Source of the DNA: Helicoverpa zea
Lineage: Eukaryota; Arthropoda; Insecta; Lepidoptera; Noctuidae
DNA length: 64,000 nucleotides
Assembly: GCF_022581195.2 (NCBI RefSeq)
Contig: NC_061471.1
Span: 5,146,001 to 5,210,000 of the forward strand
Direction: 5' to 3'
The stretch's first letter is position 1. The number at the start of each line of letters is the position of its first letter. Shown piece after piece: positions 50,501 through 58,949 of the stretch. The notes beneath the pieces were generated by a model. It was given only the letters and a program-made list of their open reading frames with translations, ran no database searches and was not told the DNA's origin. Made by a program: the position numbers and the translations under genes.

Positions 50501-50534
50501 CGTTGGCAGGGCTAGTTTACTACTCACCAGCCAT
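35562..50534 (-). CDS. TADA2B: Transcriptional adaptor ADA2B (SAGA complex)
   Basis: Eleven exons: 50534-50528, 50450-50353, 50250-50191, 50103-49962, 49682-49465, 49003-48931, 43834-43681, 38094-37863, 36924-36851, 36315-36174 and 35696-35562, giving about 444 residues. Exon 1 codes only MA plus one base; the splice makes MADLYAKYNC, as in other ADA2B starts, and a downstream MSFSD start is rejected because tttcag there is the acceptor. Domains: ZZ zinc finger (CTYC...CAEC...C..C...H...H, 1-55), SANT (about 60-112, LLDAIEQFGFGNWEDIAKHI), ADA2-type middle region (RRKRLVRDYQLV, ERVRWTAQFY), and a C-terminal SWIRM-like end (LLTTNEIQLCTALSLAPAQY...AGWVHN). ADA2B bridges GCN5 and ADA3 in SAGA and promotes histone H3 acetylation. 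Exons 9-10 can be read in two frames. The introns hold a LINE, a Helitron, SINEs and satellites. Confidence 0.94.
36174..36924 (-). other. TADA2B: ADA2B exons 9-10: two overlapping reading frames
   Basis: Splicing exon 9 at 36924 (gccag|GGC) keeps the frame GSSGCLEASQTKDLTPNST through exon 10 into LLTTNEIQ and the SWIRM exon. Splicing five bases later at 36919 (ggcag|CAG) gives the frame QWVPGSQPDKRSNAEQHAAA, then a Lys/Arg- and Gln-rich stretch including HTGRKYRMWMLQKELMQQQQ. That frame ends at a TAA just before the LLTTNEIQ codons. The alternative product would be about 394 residues and lack the SWIRM end. Its codons end often in G or C, as in real coding exons. Which acceptor is used needs transcripts. 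Confidence 0.6.
37050..37266. mobile_element. MITE in ADA2B intron 8
   Basis: gatttatattaggccg at the left end matches cggcctaatataaatc inverted at the right end. The element is GC-rich against its surroundings and repeats ggcacggcacgg. No coding capacity. Confidence 0.75.
37643..37823. mobile_element. MITE beside ADA2B exon 8 donor
   Basis: cccattttcaccaacca at the left is the inverse of ttgttggtgaaaacggg at the right. The element is 181 bp and ends only about 40 bp from the exon 8 splice donor (GTAACA at 37862), itself a weak match to the consensus. Confidence 0.75.
38391..38551 (+). repeat. SINE 3' fragment
   Basis: It carries gccagtaagtctgacaccag, ttgcccgggtaactgggtta and gaccccaacatgattgggaa as in the full SINE copies at 43.0 and 54.8 kb, but the tRNA-like head is missing. 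It lies in ADA2B intron 7. Confidence 0.85.
39786..40620. repeat. Tandem array, about 147-bp unit, six copies
   Basis: The marker gaaccggtttttctcgggac or a close variant recurs near 39793, 39941, 40087, 40215, 40363 and 40510, spaced by about 147 bp with one shortened unit of about 128 bp. Each unit also has gggaccgattt, aaaatatttgga, cagtgaagtaaagaacctat and ctgggcaaatggc. The open frames here (SGPLGPISKIFGF) come from the repeat. It lies in ADA2B intron 7. Confidence 0.92.
41101..41467. repeat. Palindrome with 156-bp arms
   Basis: 41101-41256 and 41312-41467 are inverted copies of equal length with no mismatch noticed, separated by 55 bp. Both contain gataatatgggaatgcttcg and ttaaaaatagttgctttt in opposite orientation. 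No terminal target duplication was identified. It is a fold-back or long-hairpin element in ADA2B intron 7. Confidence 0.92.
41700..42166 (-). repeat. Second type of tRNA-headed SINE
   Basis: Read on the minus strand, gtggtggcctaatgggtaaa and ggttcgattccag near 42090-42163 are the tRNA-like boxes A and B. The body differs from the other SINEs and ends, on the plus strand, in a gaaggattgagcattaatca / tgctcaatgcaggttggtga type sequence frequent in moths. A related scrap is at about 48840-48895. Confidence 0.7.
42581..42766 (+). mobile_element. Lep1-like non-autonomous Helitron
   Basis: It begins TC after an A (tcctacttatattataaatg), includes ggctgaaccgatttgattga and ccctggattaacacataggc, and ends in a short hairpin (cgggcgaagccgctgg) and gctag before a T. 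TC...CTAG ends, a 3' hairpin and insertion between A and T are Helitron traits. At 186 bp it has no coding capacity. It lies in ADA2B intron 7. Confidence 0.8.
43042..43574 (+). repeat. tRNA-headed SINE with 15-bp target duplication and nested insert
   Basis: The 15-bp sequence aaatgatctcaaatt occurs at 43027-43041 and 43575-43589, directly flanking the SINE. Box A (gtggcctagtggg) is split from the rest by about 155 bp of AT-rich sequence (roughly 43062-43216, starting ttttatttattttatt and likely a reversed LINE tail). Box B reads ggttcgatcccagg. The minus-strand open frame over it is a shadow. Confidence 0.9.
44300..44354 (+). promoter_or_regulatory. tRNA-like A and B boxes in the LINE leader
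   Basis: tggcgcagtgg at 44300-44310 fits a tRNA box A, and gagttcaattccgg at 44341-44354 fits a box B, with about 30 bp between them as in tRNA-derived SINEs. It lies upstream of ORF1. It may be a captured SINE head or an internal Pol III-type promoter. There is no complete tRNA fold I can see, so it is not called a tRNA gene. Confidence 0.5.
44521..45465 (+). CDS. LINE ORF1 protein
   Basis: A frame of 314 codons from ATG at 44521. The first about 60 residues are Ser/Thr/Lys-rich. Residues about 90-160 form a coiled coil (repeating Glu/Lys/Leu spacing, ending MEARIGQLEQDARQNN). The C-terminal part has ARQNNIEIHCLPE and later YVSEHLTKANKSLHAATRIA and YKFVWVRNGRVFVRKEE. This layout is known from insect CR1-like LINE ORF1 proteins and resembles the conserved C-terminal part of the baculovirus FP (few polyhedra) protein family. 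The role is RNA binding and chaperoning of the element's own RNA, inferred from the family. No gag knuckles are present. Confidence 0.85.
   Translation: MPLKRTPPTSPAVSESTNKHSNQTQPCLSFSSKSNDSTMANVNTHKRKKGNDGEIEFEERHPVHHLLQRSEIIEIIRTEISSAIKNALSNEFAFMKEEILSFEQSIKFMNAEFEDMTAKFKECNEEVKSLRSENSCLLKRITDMEARIGQLEQDARQNNIEIHCLPEHKRENLVNTVMQLSNVVSYPLTENEILSCSRVQKLNASTSQPRAVICKLPSKIKRDNLLGAISLYNRSNPNNKLNTKLLGYGDKLSPVYVSEHLTKANKSLHAATRIAAKEKKYKFVWVRNGRVFVRKEEGSTVRTITSLECLKKLD
45514..48402 (+). CDS. LINE ORF2: endonuclease and reverse transcriptase
   Basis: Open from 45514; the first in-frame ATG is at 45604, inside the endonuclease core. The preceding codons read YYQNSRSIRGKLDTIYLNVL, the usual start of the endonuclease, so the domain begins before any ATG. 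Motifs, numbered from TTG at 45589: LTETWL near 15-20, GDFN at 130-133, RILDLVISN near 184, DDFHPPL near 214, then reverse transcriptase with YRPISILPTLAKVFE, YSDFSKAFDKVDH, GVPQGSHLGPVLFN and YADD (661-664). It nicks target DNA and copies the element RNA there. No frameshift or stop was seen. Possible start loss or noncanonical translation is noted separately. Confidence 0.92.
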   Translation, partial: LYKFSELIFYYQNSRSIRGKLDTIYLNVLTMNVHIIVLTETWLNESVLDSEILDNRYQIFRRDRQSGTFSGGREGGGVLIAVIKSINAYRNKSFESCCEDLWVTLDLPTNSTLKTSKRIHLCATYLAPPVNINLITYFTNKVSSAINDDSVIIIGDFNLGNIKWTKSSAHQHAEPNVDTNNIGKVFLEFLSSNDLYQYNAIENKQNRILDLVISNLIYPIKVTRSCDVISKVDDFHPPLQIAIHLNLPKPLTNKKTMIYKFKNADYHKIRKRLEEINWNIVLKSDTIDTAVDNFYLVLREIIAESVPRRSAIKNLYPIWYNSNLIKMLKEKEKCRQRMKKYKNKRDEYEYLLLKDRSSRKIKELYQKYLQNVQNNIIKNPKYFWSYIKNKRDAKSIIPRHMRLNNSTATDGLSIADLFAENFASVYSPISNIVPNPTYIHNTCNSNNLHHVTLSKTSIQRKLKNLDIAKGSGSDGIPPLFIRECAELLSEPLCMIFNRSLSEGIFPRIWKEAIVIPILKSGDKTDICNYRPISILPTLAKVFESLLCPILNWHIKSSITEHQHGFFRNRSTATNLVTFVERTLAYMSNGKEVDAVYSDFSKAFDKVDHGVLLQKLETTFGVHGPLLKWFESYLVGRTARVVVNGHSSRSFAPTSGVPQGSHLGPVLFNMFIDDIKHSIRNSHFEMYADDLKLYRVVMTKHDESLLQEDIDRLCVWCEKNSMMMNVAKCYHVKFSRKKHKFDSSYKMNNQVLSKVSEVKDLGITIDSEMKFNTHTDLTINKSNRMLAFLNRSTKQFRNLAALKTLFFALVRSHIEYCSIVWYPVHKIHIERIERIQIKFIKRLSYIAGIKKAIKDYEDRLKHFKMNSLHWRRKFAGLMFLFKILNQRVDCPSLLASININIPRTSARLHNYKPFAPSGRKTKYGSNAPLTYILRHCNEIFHDCNFDIFSNSLNSFKKSVLTHM
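49181..49384 (-). repeat. SINE fragment in ADA2B intron 5
   Basis: The minus strand matches the 3' two thirds of the common SINE: gtcattgaacatctttggca, agccagtaagtgtgac, ggtaactgggttgaagaggt and accccaacatagttgggaaa. The tRNA-like head is missing. Confidence 0.85.
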
Positions 50535-51182
50535 TTTTTTTTGTCAAGCTGTCGGCTGTCGGTCGGTGAAGCAGTGCGATCCAAATTCAATGGAACAGAT
50601 TAAAAATATTGTGCATGGGTTGCCAGTTCCATCTACCACGTATATTCTCGATAAACGCACTGACTGTGTATTTCTATAATAATTATAGATTAATTATTAA
50701 TCTATCTATTGTTTTGCGATTGGAAATTAAATTTGACATAAGTTTCAAATACATTATGTTAAATTTAAATATTTAATCGAAAACAACTGATAATCGGTTA
50801 TTGAAATTTCAAATAGTTGCCATAAGAGAAAAGTGCTGCATCGCGCAAGCAATGTTTTCAGAAGCGGTGGCATAGGTAAAGGTGGTTTGAACCTATAATG
50901 AAAAATGGGACTAGGACTATCTATGCGAGCATCTGAAACAAAAACAGACTCGTGCTATGACATGTCCAATGTCCCACGTGCATTGCATGTGTGGGAGCGA
51001 GATTATATGAAACTATGTCCTGATGTATTTCTTCTTTAATCGCCTTCATTATCAACACATCGCAGACACTATCATCCTTCTCTACCTCCCTAACAGCGGA
51101 ATTGAATTTGCGATGAGGGTGTATGAAATGAGTTGAGTATGTAAGCGATTTTTCTGCCCGTTAATTAACCGTATCTATAAAT
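50535..51182. promoter_or_regulatory. Region upstream of ADA2B, no gene seen
   Basis: Upstream of the ADA2B start on the minus strand. No neighbouring gene on the plus strand begins close by, and no core promoter element was assigned. Confidence 0.35.
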
Positions 51183-51733
51183 ATCTTAGCCCGGTCAAAA
51201 TAGACATAAAAGTAGTGGTCAAATAACAAAAATTCCCACAGAGCTGATTTTTGGTGGAGAGCTAGATTTGATCATTATAAATAAAATACTAAAAGTCCCC
51301 ATCGATCCCATGTGTGCGTCAAAAGTTATTCGAGGTCAAATGTCAAAATTTTTGGTTTTTTGTGTTTTTTTCGAAAACGGTAAGTTTTATCAAAAAAGTA
51401 CATCAGACTAAAATTGTAGATTATACAATTTTATACAAAAATGGCATTAGCAGTTTTGTCCTAAATGTTACCATTCCTGAGATATCGCGCTTCAAAGTAT
51501 ATTCCATACATGACATGCACACATTTCCACGCCACCTGTGAGGTAGTATACTCGGCGCGTTTTTTTTATCGTGGTTTCCCCTGTAGACCTACTCCACTAA
51601 CTGTCATGACAATTTTAGGATAGTTTAAGGGAATAATTGCCGTCAATTTCTAATATGATGTCATTATTGATATTAACTATTGGGTTAACTATTATTGTGA
51701 TTGTTTTAGATTTATCAGATTCATACAAAAACT

Positions 51734-52105
51734 CGTGGTGGCCTAGTGGGTAAAGAACCAACCTCTCAAGTATGAGTGGGTTCGATTCCAGGTCAGACAA
51801 GTACCAATGAAACTTTTCTAAGTTTGTATGTACTTCCTAAGCATATCTTGGACACCAATGACTGTGTTTCTGATGGCACGTTAAACTGTAGGTTCTGGCT
51901 GTCATTGAACATTCTTGGCAGTCGTTATGGGTAGTCAGAAGCCAGTAAGTCTGACACCAGTCTAACCAAGGGGTATTGGGTTGCCCGGGTAACTGGGTTA
52001 AGGGGGTCAGATAGGGCAGTCGCTCCTTGTAAAGGACTACTTAGCTACATCCGGTTAAACTGGAAGCCGACCTCAAAATAGTTGGGAAAAGGGCTTGGAG
52101 GATGA
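51734..52105 (+). repeat. tRNA-headed SINE
   Basis: Box A gtggcctagtggg and box B ggttcgattccagg are intact. The body follows the copies at 43.0 and 54.8 kb and ends in ggaggatga. It splits the left inverted repeat from the mariner remnant. Confidence 0.88.
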
Positions 52106-52259
52106 TTTGATACTACAATCATTTTTGCAATTGCAAAAAATAATGTCAGGAGTTTTCCTGGAGCAGGTGGGAGTAAAGTTTTAATAGGGTCCAGATATTA
52201 TGTATCAATTTCCAACCCCAGTCTTCTGGATAAAAATGGAAATGTCGAAGGAAAATTAG

Positions 52260-52735
52260 CATGCGATAATTTTCTACACTTTAAAAGCGGATTGTGCGCG
52301 ACTTCAGCGGTTGAAAAAATTTTGTTCTGTGTTTAGTAATGCAGAACCATGCCTTAGGACTGCAGTACGCTGATATTTAGGATTTAAAAGTGGGCAATCT
52401 AGCCTTAGCGACAAGCCACGTGAAGGTAATTCAAAACCCCATATGACCCAAGATAATATCGAGGCTATGCGGCAGTTAATTGTCGCAGACCAACATGTAA
52501 CATACCGTGACATGGATCCGTGGGCATTACGATTGTTTTACATTCCCCAAAATTAAGTAAAGTCTTCGTGGTAAACGTTTCAGCACTCCTGAAAAAGCTG
52601 TTGACTCATACAAATCGGCCAATTTGACTACCCCCACTTCAGAATGGAATAAATATTTCAAGAACTGGGTTTAATGCATGCAAAAGTGCATTAAATATTG
52701 CGGAGAATTCTCTGAAAAACAATAAATGGTATTAA
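52260..52735 (+). pseudogene. mariner transposase fragments
   Basis: The plus strand reads SLSDKPREGNSKPHMTQDNI and then EAMRQLIVADQHVTYRD, matching the helix-turn-helix part of mariner transposases. After a deletion it reads FSTPEKAVDSYKSANL and SEWNKYFKNWV, a stop, then CMQKCIKYCGEFSEKQ, the mariner C-terminal end. The DDE/D catalytic core is missing and a stop interrupts the end, so it is dead. Confidence 0.85.
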
Positions 52736-53457
52736 CCTATTAGATTGTCTATACTTATTTCAAACGACAAAACTTAAAGGCAGCCGTCGTACATACGTGG
52801 CTTGTATGTGCATATCATGTGTAGTGTGACTTTTTGAATCGCGATATCTCAGGAATGGTAAGATTTATGAGAAAACTGTTAATGCCATTCTTGTAGAAAA
52901 TTTAAAGATCTACAACTTTGGTCTGGTGTCTTTTTTTGATAAAACTTACCGTTTTCGAAAAAAACACAAAAAACCAAAAAATTTGACATTTGACCTCGAA
53001 TAACTTTTGACGCACACATGGGATCGATGGGGACTTTTAGTATTTTATTTATAATGATCAAATCTAGCTCTCCACCAAAAACCAGCTTTGTGGGAATTTT
53101 TGTTATTTCAAATGTCTATTTTGACCGGGCTATCTGTGTTATTTTCTTTTTACAATTCTTATTACTTGAATTACTGTTTCAGTGCCAAGTAATAGGTCGT
53201 GGAAGTTGTTGCTACTACCTACTTATTATTTTTCAATCTAAACGATCTCAAGTTTGTGGATTGATGAATGATTTTCGCTAAATGCTCCACCTGCACGCAA
53301 AGATTCCATAATAAATATGATCTAAATCGGTTTAGCAGAGTTTTGAGTGTAAGAAATTCAGAACGGAAAGCTTGAAAAATATATTTTATGTAATTTCACT
53401 ACAATACAGCAATGTCACCCTTACTTTTGTGTGATTTGATTTGATCCCTTAGGTAAA

Positions 53458-53612
53458 GGGCTTATTACATTGACTAAATTCAGTAACCTAATGAGGTTTG
53501 TCTAATTAGGTTTCCAAATGATTTGATGAAACCTACCTTCCTAAATGCGATCTGAATTTAGTGACTGAAACATTTAGACGACTGAATTTAGTTAAGTGTA
53601 ATAAGCTCTTTA
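53458..53612. repeat. Small MITE-like inverted repeat
   Basis: gggcttattacattgactaa at the left and, inverted, ttagttaagtgtaataagct at the right; an inner pair (taggttt / aaaccta) extends it. About 155 bp, no coding capacity. Confidence 0.65.
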
Positions 53613-54805
53613 GGCACCGATTTAAGGTGTGATTATTTATGTGACAAAGTTTGAGGCTCGAGGACATTACTGCATTTTAATTATTTTTTTACTAGTTTAG
53701 GAAGTTACCTTAACCCACCATACAAAATTTATCTCGAGGGGGAAATGAATAACAAAGGCGCCTTTATAGTTTTTTAGGTGTTTCAGTGTAATTTTAATCA
53801 AAATAATCAAATATTTATCAGCGACATCTTGCGTATAACGACACTATTAAAACAAAAGTGACATTGCACATTGTTTTACATGTGTACAAACTTGCATTGG
53901 ACATAGTTTTTAGCGATTCAGTGTAATTTTTAAACATGTATCAGCGACATCTAGCGTATTACATCAGTATAACGGCGCAGAAGTAATTTATTGGGTCCCT
54001 TTTGTAGTGTGAAGTGAGGCGCGGAGGCGGGCTAAAGCGGTGATTGGCCAGCAGTGCATTGCGTAATAGCCGTCACTCGGGATTGGTTCTTTGCTAATAA
54101 ATCACTTCTGCGCAGGTGAAGGTCAGCGCTCAAGATTCGTGCCGATAATTCTACCTCGATACACACCGTCACACCGCGCCCGTCGTTCATAGCACAAAGT
54201 ACATTGTCCGCAATCCGTCTACAAGTCAACGGTCAAACAAAACGTTATTGCGGATTAACTGTATGAGCGTATAGTAAAATGGTGTATAGGAAATAACCAA
54301 TAACACATAACAATGAGAACATATTTTTATTATTTCCGAACATCCCCTAAAAATATGACTTGACTTAAAGGTCTTAGTTACCAGGTCATAAAATTCCCAA
54401 AAAAAAAAGAACATCCCTAGGATCTGCCACAGGCACATGCACACATGCACACATGCACATCACAGCCCATTGACATATAAATAAAGGGACAGGAAATGTC
54501 ACGAAAAAAACGTGCACACCTACTGTCAGTCTGCAGTCGTAACTAAAATGGCTGCCATTACTAGGGTTGTACCGCTACCGGATTCAACAAATATCGATAT
54601 TGTATTCTAGTTAGAAGTACGTACGAGTCTTACTGGGTGCATAAAAATAACCGAGTATAAATAATTTCTTCGTCATAGAACTAACTATCACATTAATTTC
54701 ACTGATACTAATAACCTCAACAACATCAACCAAATGGGAGGAGTTATTTCAGTAGGGTGATACCTTTGAAAAAAAAAAACACAGGCAAAGTAATTATTAA
54801 TTATT
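53613..54805. other. No gene seen; CpG-rich patch at 54005-54230
   Basis: The patch includes two CCAAT-type sites (gattggcc, gattggtt) and many CpGs in AT-rich surroundings, which could be a promoter or untranslated first exon. A short direct repeat, atttatcagcgacatct / atgtatcagcgacatct, occurs near 53814 and 53937. No coding exon is supported. Confidence 0.35.
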
Positions 54806-54820
54806 TATTATTTCAAATAG

Positions 54821-55208
54821 CGTGGTGGCCTAGTGGGCAAAGAACCAACCTCTCGAGTATGAGGGCGCGGGTTCGATTCCAGGTCAGGCAAGTACCAATG
54901 CAACTTTTCTAAGTTTGTATGTACTTTCTAAGTATATCTTAGACACCAATGACTGTGTTTCGGATGGCACGTTAAACTGTAGGTCCCGGCTGTCATTGAA
55001 CATCCTTGGCAGTCGTTACGGGTAGTCAGAAGCCAGTAAGTCTGACACCAGTCTAACCAAGGGGTATTGGGTTGCCCGGGTAACTGGGTTGAGGAGGTCA
55101 GGCAGGGCAGTCGCTCCTTGTAAAGCACTGGTACTCAGCTACATCCGGTTAGACTGGAAGCCGACCCCAACATAGTTTGGGAAAAAGGCTCGGAGGATGG
55201 AGGATGGA
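54821..55208 (+). repeat. tRNA-headed SINE with 15-bp target duplication
   Basis: tattatttcaaatag is found at 54806-54820 and 55209-55223, exactly bordering the element. Box A (gtggcctagtgggc) and box B (ggttcgattccagg) are intact, and the tail is a short run of ggaggat units. It is the best-preserved SINE in the window. Confidence 0.93.
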
Positions 55209-55600
55209 TATTATTTCAAATAGCCCTATGAAAGTTCTTTCACGTCAGACTAGTTGCAGGGTGCCAAAGATTCGGTCTTATGAAGAAGAATCCGCAAGAA
55301 ACGCCATAAGTAGATACTCTCTTAAAAAAAATACAATAATTTACAATCGTTTTCAAGCTATTCATGAGAAAGTTATATAATGCAAATGGAGCTAATTATG
55401 TATTAATCGATTGTACAAAACAATTTTGTGCCGGCGGCCATATTGGATTTACAATGTTATTGATATTACTATATTGTATTGTCATGGGAATTAAAGGTGT
55501 ATACAAAATTTCAGATTAATCGGTTGACAGGAAGAGGGTGAATTTTGAATTACTAAATTTGACCCAAGAATAAATAATAAACCAAACGGGGTGAGCAAAG

Positions 55601-58306
55601 TTATTCATTTCTAAACAATATAAGCTTATTAAAAAACTGTCTATGAGACAGTTTTTCAATTCTTCTACAACCGTAGTATCTGAATCTTATATCTAAAAAT
55701 GTTTTAATTATTGACTTGATCAAAAGGAACTTGTGGTTAGTACTGTGATTGGGATCACAGTCAAAAAAAGTATTAATTTCATAAAATTCACACATAAATT
55801 TAAAAATGTATAGATAATAGACTTCAGGTTTAATTTTACAATCTAAATGAGTTTTCACGAGTTTCTCTGTTTTTTTAATTATATCTATGACGCTACAAGA
55901 GGCATATTTCAGCCCTCCTCTTGTTTTTACATAAATGAGGCTATTGATGTCTTCCTCCCCAATTAATAATGAAACACAAACGTCACATTTAATGCTACGC
56001 ATTAACTTTTTAACGACGTATCCAGATATATATTCGATGACTTTATCAGAGTACGTCTCAGCTGTGGTATTTAAAATGTATTGCATATACGTATCGTACA
56101 AATCGCTATGATCCTCTGGGATATCTATGAAATTCTTTCTATCACTCAATTCATTTATAGCTAAAACCGGATTTTTACTAGAGCAATTTAGTACAGTAAT
56201 TTGCTCTAGTGGAGCACAATTCCCAATGCCATCATCGCGAATCTCAGCTCTCACTAATAACTTTTTGTAAGCTGCGCGAAATTGAACAGCATTGGGATTA
56301 TTGTTGAAACCCCCTCTAGCTCTCACAGCCGAGAAAAAAAGCTCTAAATGATCTTGGCTGACTTTATAGAGGGGGATGTATTTGAGCAATTTTGTGTCTT
56401 CGACCAGGTAACGATAAAGCGACAAAGCGCTTTCCATATTAACAATTAAACCAATGAAGCCGGTTTTTCTTCGGGAATTTATTACAAGTTCACCTGATGG
56501 CAATTTTAAACTTTTCAGGTAATTTGTCGCACATTCAAATAGAGCAGATATTAAACCAATATTGGCAGGACACATAGCTTTTTTGAATCCTGGGGGACGG
56601 ATGGAGTGGCTGTTTAATACGTCGAATACGTTGTTCATTAAATTTATAAAAGTCACCGTGCCATCACAATTTTTAAATTGTTTTAATTTTAGTTCACAAC
56701 GGCAGTAATCAAGTGCATCTGCTACTGAGCTACTAAAAAGCTGTGTCGCCAGTTTTACCTAAAATAAAATAAAATAATTTATAGAAAAATAAAAATATTC
56801 ACATCACAATAACAAGTAAGGATACAGTAAGTATGTAATATTAGGAGAACAGGGCGTATGTCAAGGTGTTTCTAAGTTATTGTCATTTAAAAAATCATTA
56901 ATGGTGTAGTAACAATTTTTGACCAAGAGGGCTCTAAGTGCTCGTTTAAATGTGGTCAAGTCGTATTCTTTTATTTTTTGTGGTAATTTAAAATACAAAC
57001 TAGATAATATATACTTTAAGAATTGTTACAAATGTTTTAATTTACAAATAACTTTTTACAATGTCTTGATAATAAATATATATACATCATACAACTAACT
57101 TATTACGTAATATATACACTTACTATAAATATAAATGTATAATTTAAGAATCATTTGTTCTATATATTTCTAATTTAATTACTAATGTTGCTATCCCTTA
57201 CAAGGACCATTGTAAATACCTCTTTATGACGGACAGTCTGCTTCTTCCTTCTTCTTTCGTCTGAAACAAACTCCTTATGCTTTGGTTTTATATTTTCATA
57301 GGATAATGGGAACACATCAGTTGATGTGGCAGTATCATTATGCTTTCTGATGTTAGTAATATCATGTAAAACCAACGACTCTTGGGGGCCTTCTTTGGGT
57401 GTCTGAAAAAAAGAATATTCCTTTAATAACGATTGAACGGAGAGATATACTGTACTAATAATATAATTACATAGGATTTGTCTAACAAAAAAAAAAAAAA
57501 AAACTATCTTAAGACTTACCAAAAATAATGTGGGAACAGAGTTGTCACGTAATCTTAAGATATCCAGTGTTCTATTAAAACAACTATCTTCAAAGTGAAG
57601 CGAACAGACATACCAATATTTATGTCTGGGATTAATATTTTCCTCACCAATAGCTTCTAACCATTTTGTCCTTAAATCATTTCGTATAGGAAACCTGCAA
57701 AAAAAGTTTTTTAATTAAAGAACATCAAAACTTGAACTTATCTATAGATAGGTACTTTGATTATTTGTTTGGATTGAATAGGCTCCGAAACAAGTTGACC
57801 GATTTGAAAGCTACACTTTACCCGGTATAGGCTATTACTGTTCGCGTACGGGAATTGGATCCGTCGGGACGCGAGTAATACCGCGATGAAAAGATAAATA
57901 AAAAAGTAAGTAAGTAAATAACAAAATAGAGATGTTCTATTCAACATAATACACAACTCTGAGGGCTCAGTGTCTTAGGAACAGTAACTTCTGTTGTTAA
58001 AATTAGTAAAAGCTGAATTATAAAAGTGGATATTATATCGATACAGTTATGACAACTGTACAGCACTATGCCATATGACATGTTATTGTAAACAACATTT
58101 ATTTCTAAATATAGCTTTTTATACAGAAATAAACTTAAATATAAGTACTTTCACCATCAATTCATGTTTCCGTAACATATTTTTTATCCAATGTGAATTA
58201 GTTTATGTAGAATCTAGCAAAAACTGGTTACTAACCTGTGTAAAGAAAATCCTGCTTGATTTTTGTGCTTACTTGCACGACACTTCACGATACAACACGT
58301 AGGCAT
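55601..58306 (-). CDS. THAP domain plus P-transposase C-terminus, middle missing
   Basis: Exons 58306-58236, 57694-57520, 57402 to about 57200 or a stop at 57175, and 56758-55601. The first two encode a whole THAP zinc finger: MPTCCIVKCRAS...SLHR, then FPIRNDLRTKWLEAIG and WYVCSLHFE (C2CH). Exon 3 is basic and polar (ERRRKKQTVRHKE). It can end at TAA 57175 (about 157 residues) or splice at CTT|GTAAGG or GAG|GTATTT, both phase 0, into the last exon, which starts in phase 0. That exon (about 385 codons) has KVSQDHLELFFSAVRARGGF, the C-terminal part of the THAP9/P transposase RNase H-like fold. The region expected to carry the first catalytic Asp residues is absent. A LINE scrap lies in the gap. 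It may be a non-autonomous element or a host gene derived from one. The last exon is open without stops. Confidence 0.75.
56861..57025 (-). mobile_element. LINE ORF2 C-terminal scrap
   Basis: The minus strand reads SSLYFKLPQKIKEYDLTTFK followed by ALLVKNCYYTINDFL and a stop, resembling the last residues of CR1/Jockey-type LINE ORF2 proteins. It lies in the last intron of the THAP/P gene. Confidence 0.6.
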
Positions 58307-58949
58307 ACTCGTTGATAAATTCAGTCTTGAAATAGTAAAGTCTTAATAGTAAACACGTAAAATACACACATAAAATAACAAAAATAAGTCACGAAGAGCA
58401 CCTATTTGACAGCACAACTACCATGACATATATGGCCAGATATGGCACGCAGAAGGATTTCAAAAGTAAATGTCACCATTTTACGCAATCACAAAAATAT
58501 TGTTGTCCCTGTTTTCAAATACACTTATCTGCTTAGAAAGAGTGAGACAGAACTATGTTGCATAGTTTGTTTCATATTTATATAACTATAGATACGTCAA
58601 TATCAAAACGGCGTCTCCTTATAATTCTAAGCTCGATGTCACAGCCAGAGAAACAAAAAAGTCAAAAAAGCATTGTGTCAAACTACAAAAATGTCAACAA
58701 TTCGACAAATGTCATGCTTGTCAATTGAAAACGAAGAACGAAAAGTATCTCGCGTTGTTTGCCTGTAATGCAAATTTGATCCGTATTTCCACATAATTTC
58801 TCTCATTTGTCCGTCGAATAAAAGGATTATATACTATCAGTGTTCTTAATTAAAAAGTGAAGATCTTTGCAATTTAGTCATAAATCACTGATGTGCTCTT
58901 TTAAGTGATGTGAATTGTTCTTTGGTGAGCAAGCAATCCGCCTTGGACC
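58307..58949. promoter_or_regulatory. Shared upstream region of the THAP/P gene and WDR37
   Basis: The two starts are 643 bp apart and diverge. On the minus strand a ctgtctcactctttctaag piece near 58520-58545 resembles the outer repeat of the P remnant at 18.6 kb (tgtctctttctaacacc) at a similar distance from the THAP ATG, so the P element end may lie here. No TATA box was assigned. Confidence 0.4.

Larger units (their letters stand above)
51183..53133. mobile_element. Decayed mariner between long inverted repeats, with SINE inserted
   Basis: About 340 bp at 51183-51535 recurs inverted at about 52795-53133 (for example catcgatcccatgtgtgcgt and its reverse). Between them are transposase remnants of mariner type and a younger SINE at 51734-52105. 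Mariner elements usually have about 30-bp ends, so such long arms would be unusual. The arms may instead belong to a separate pair of elements. Confidence 0.6.
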
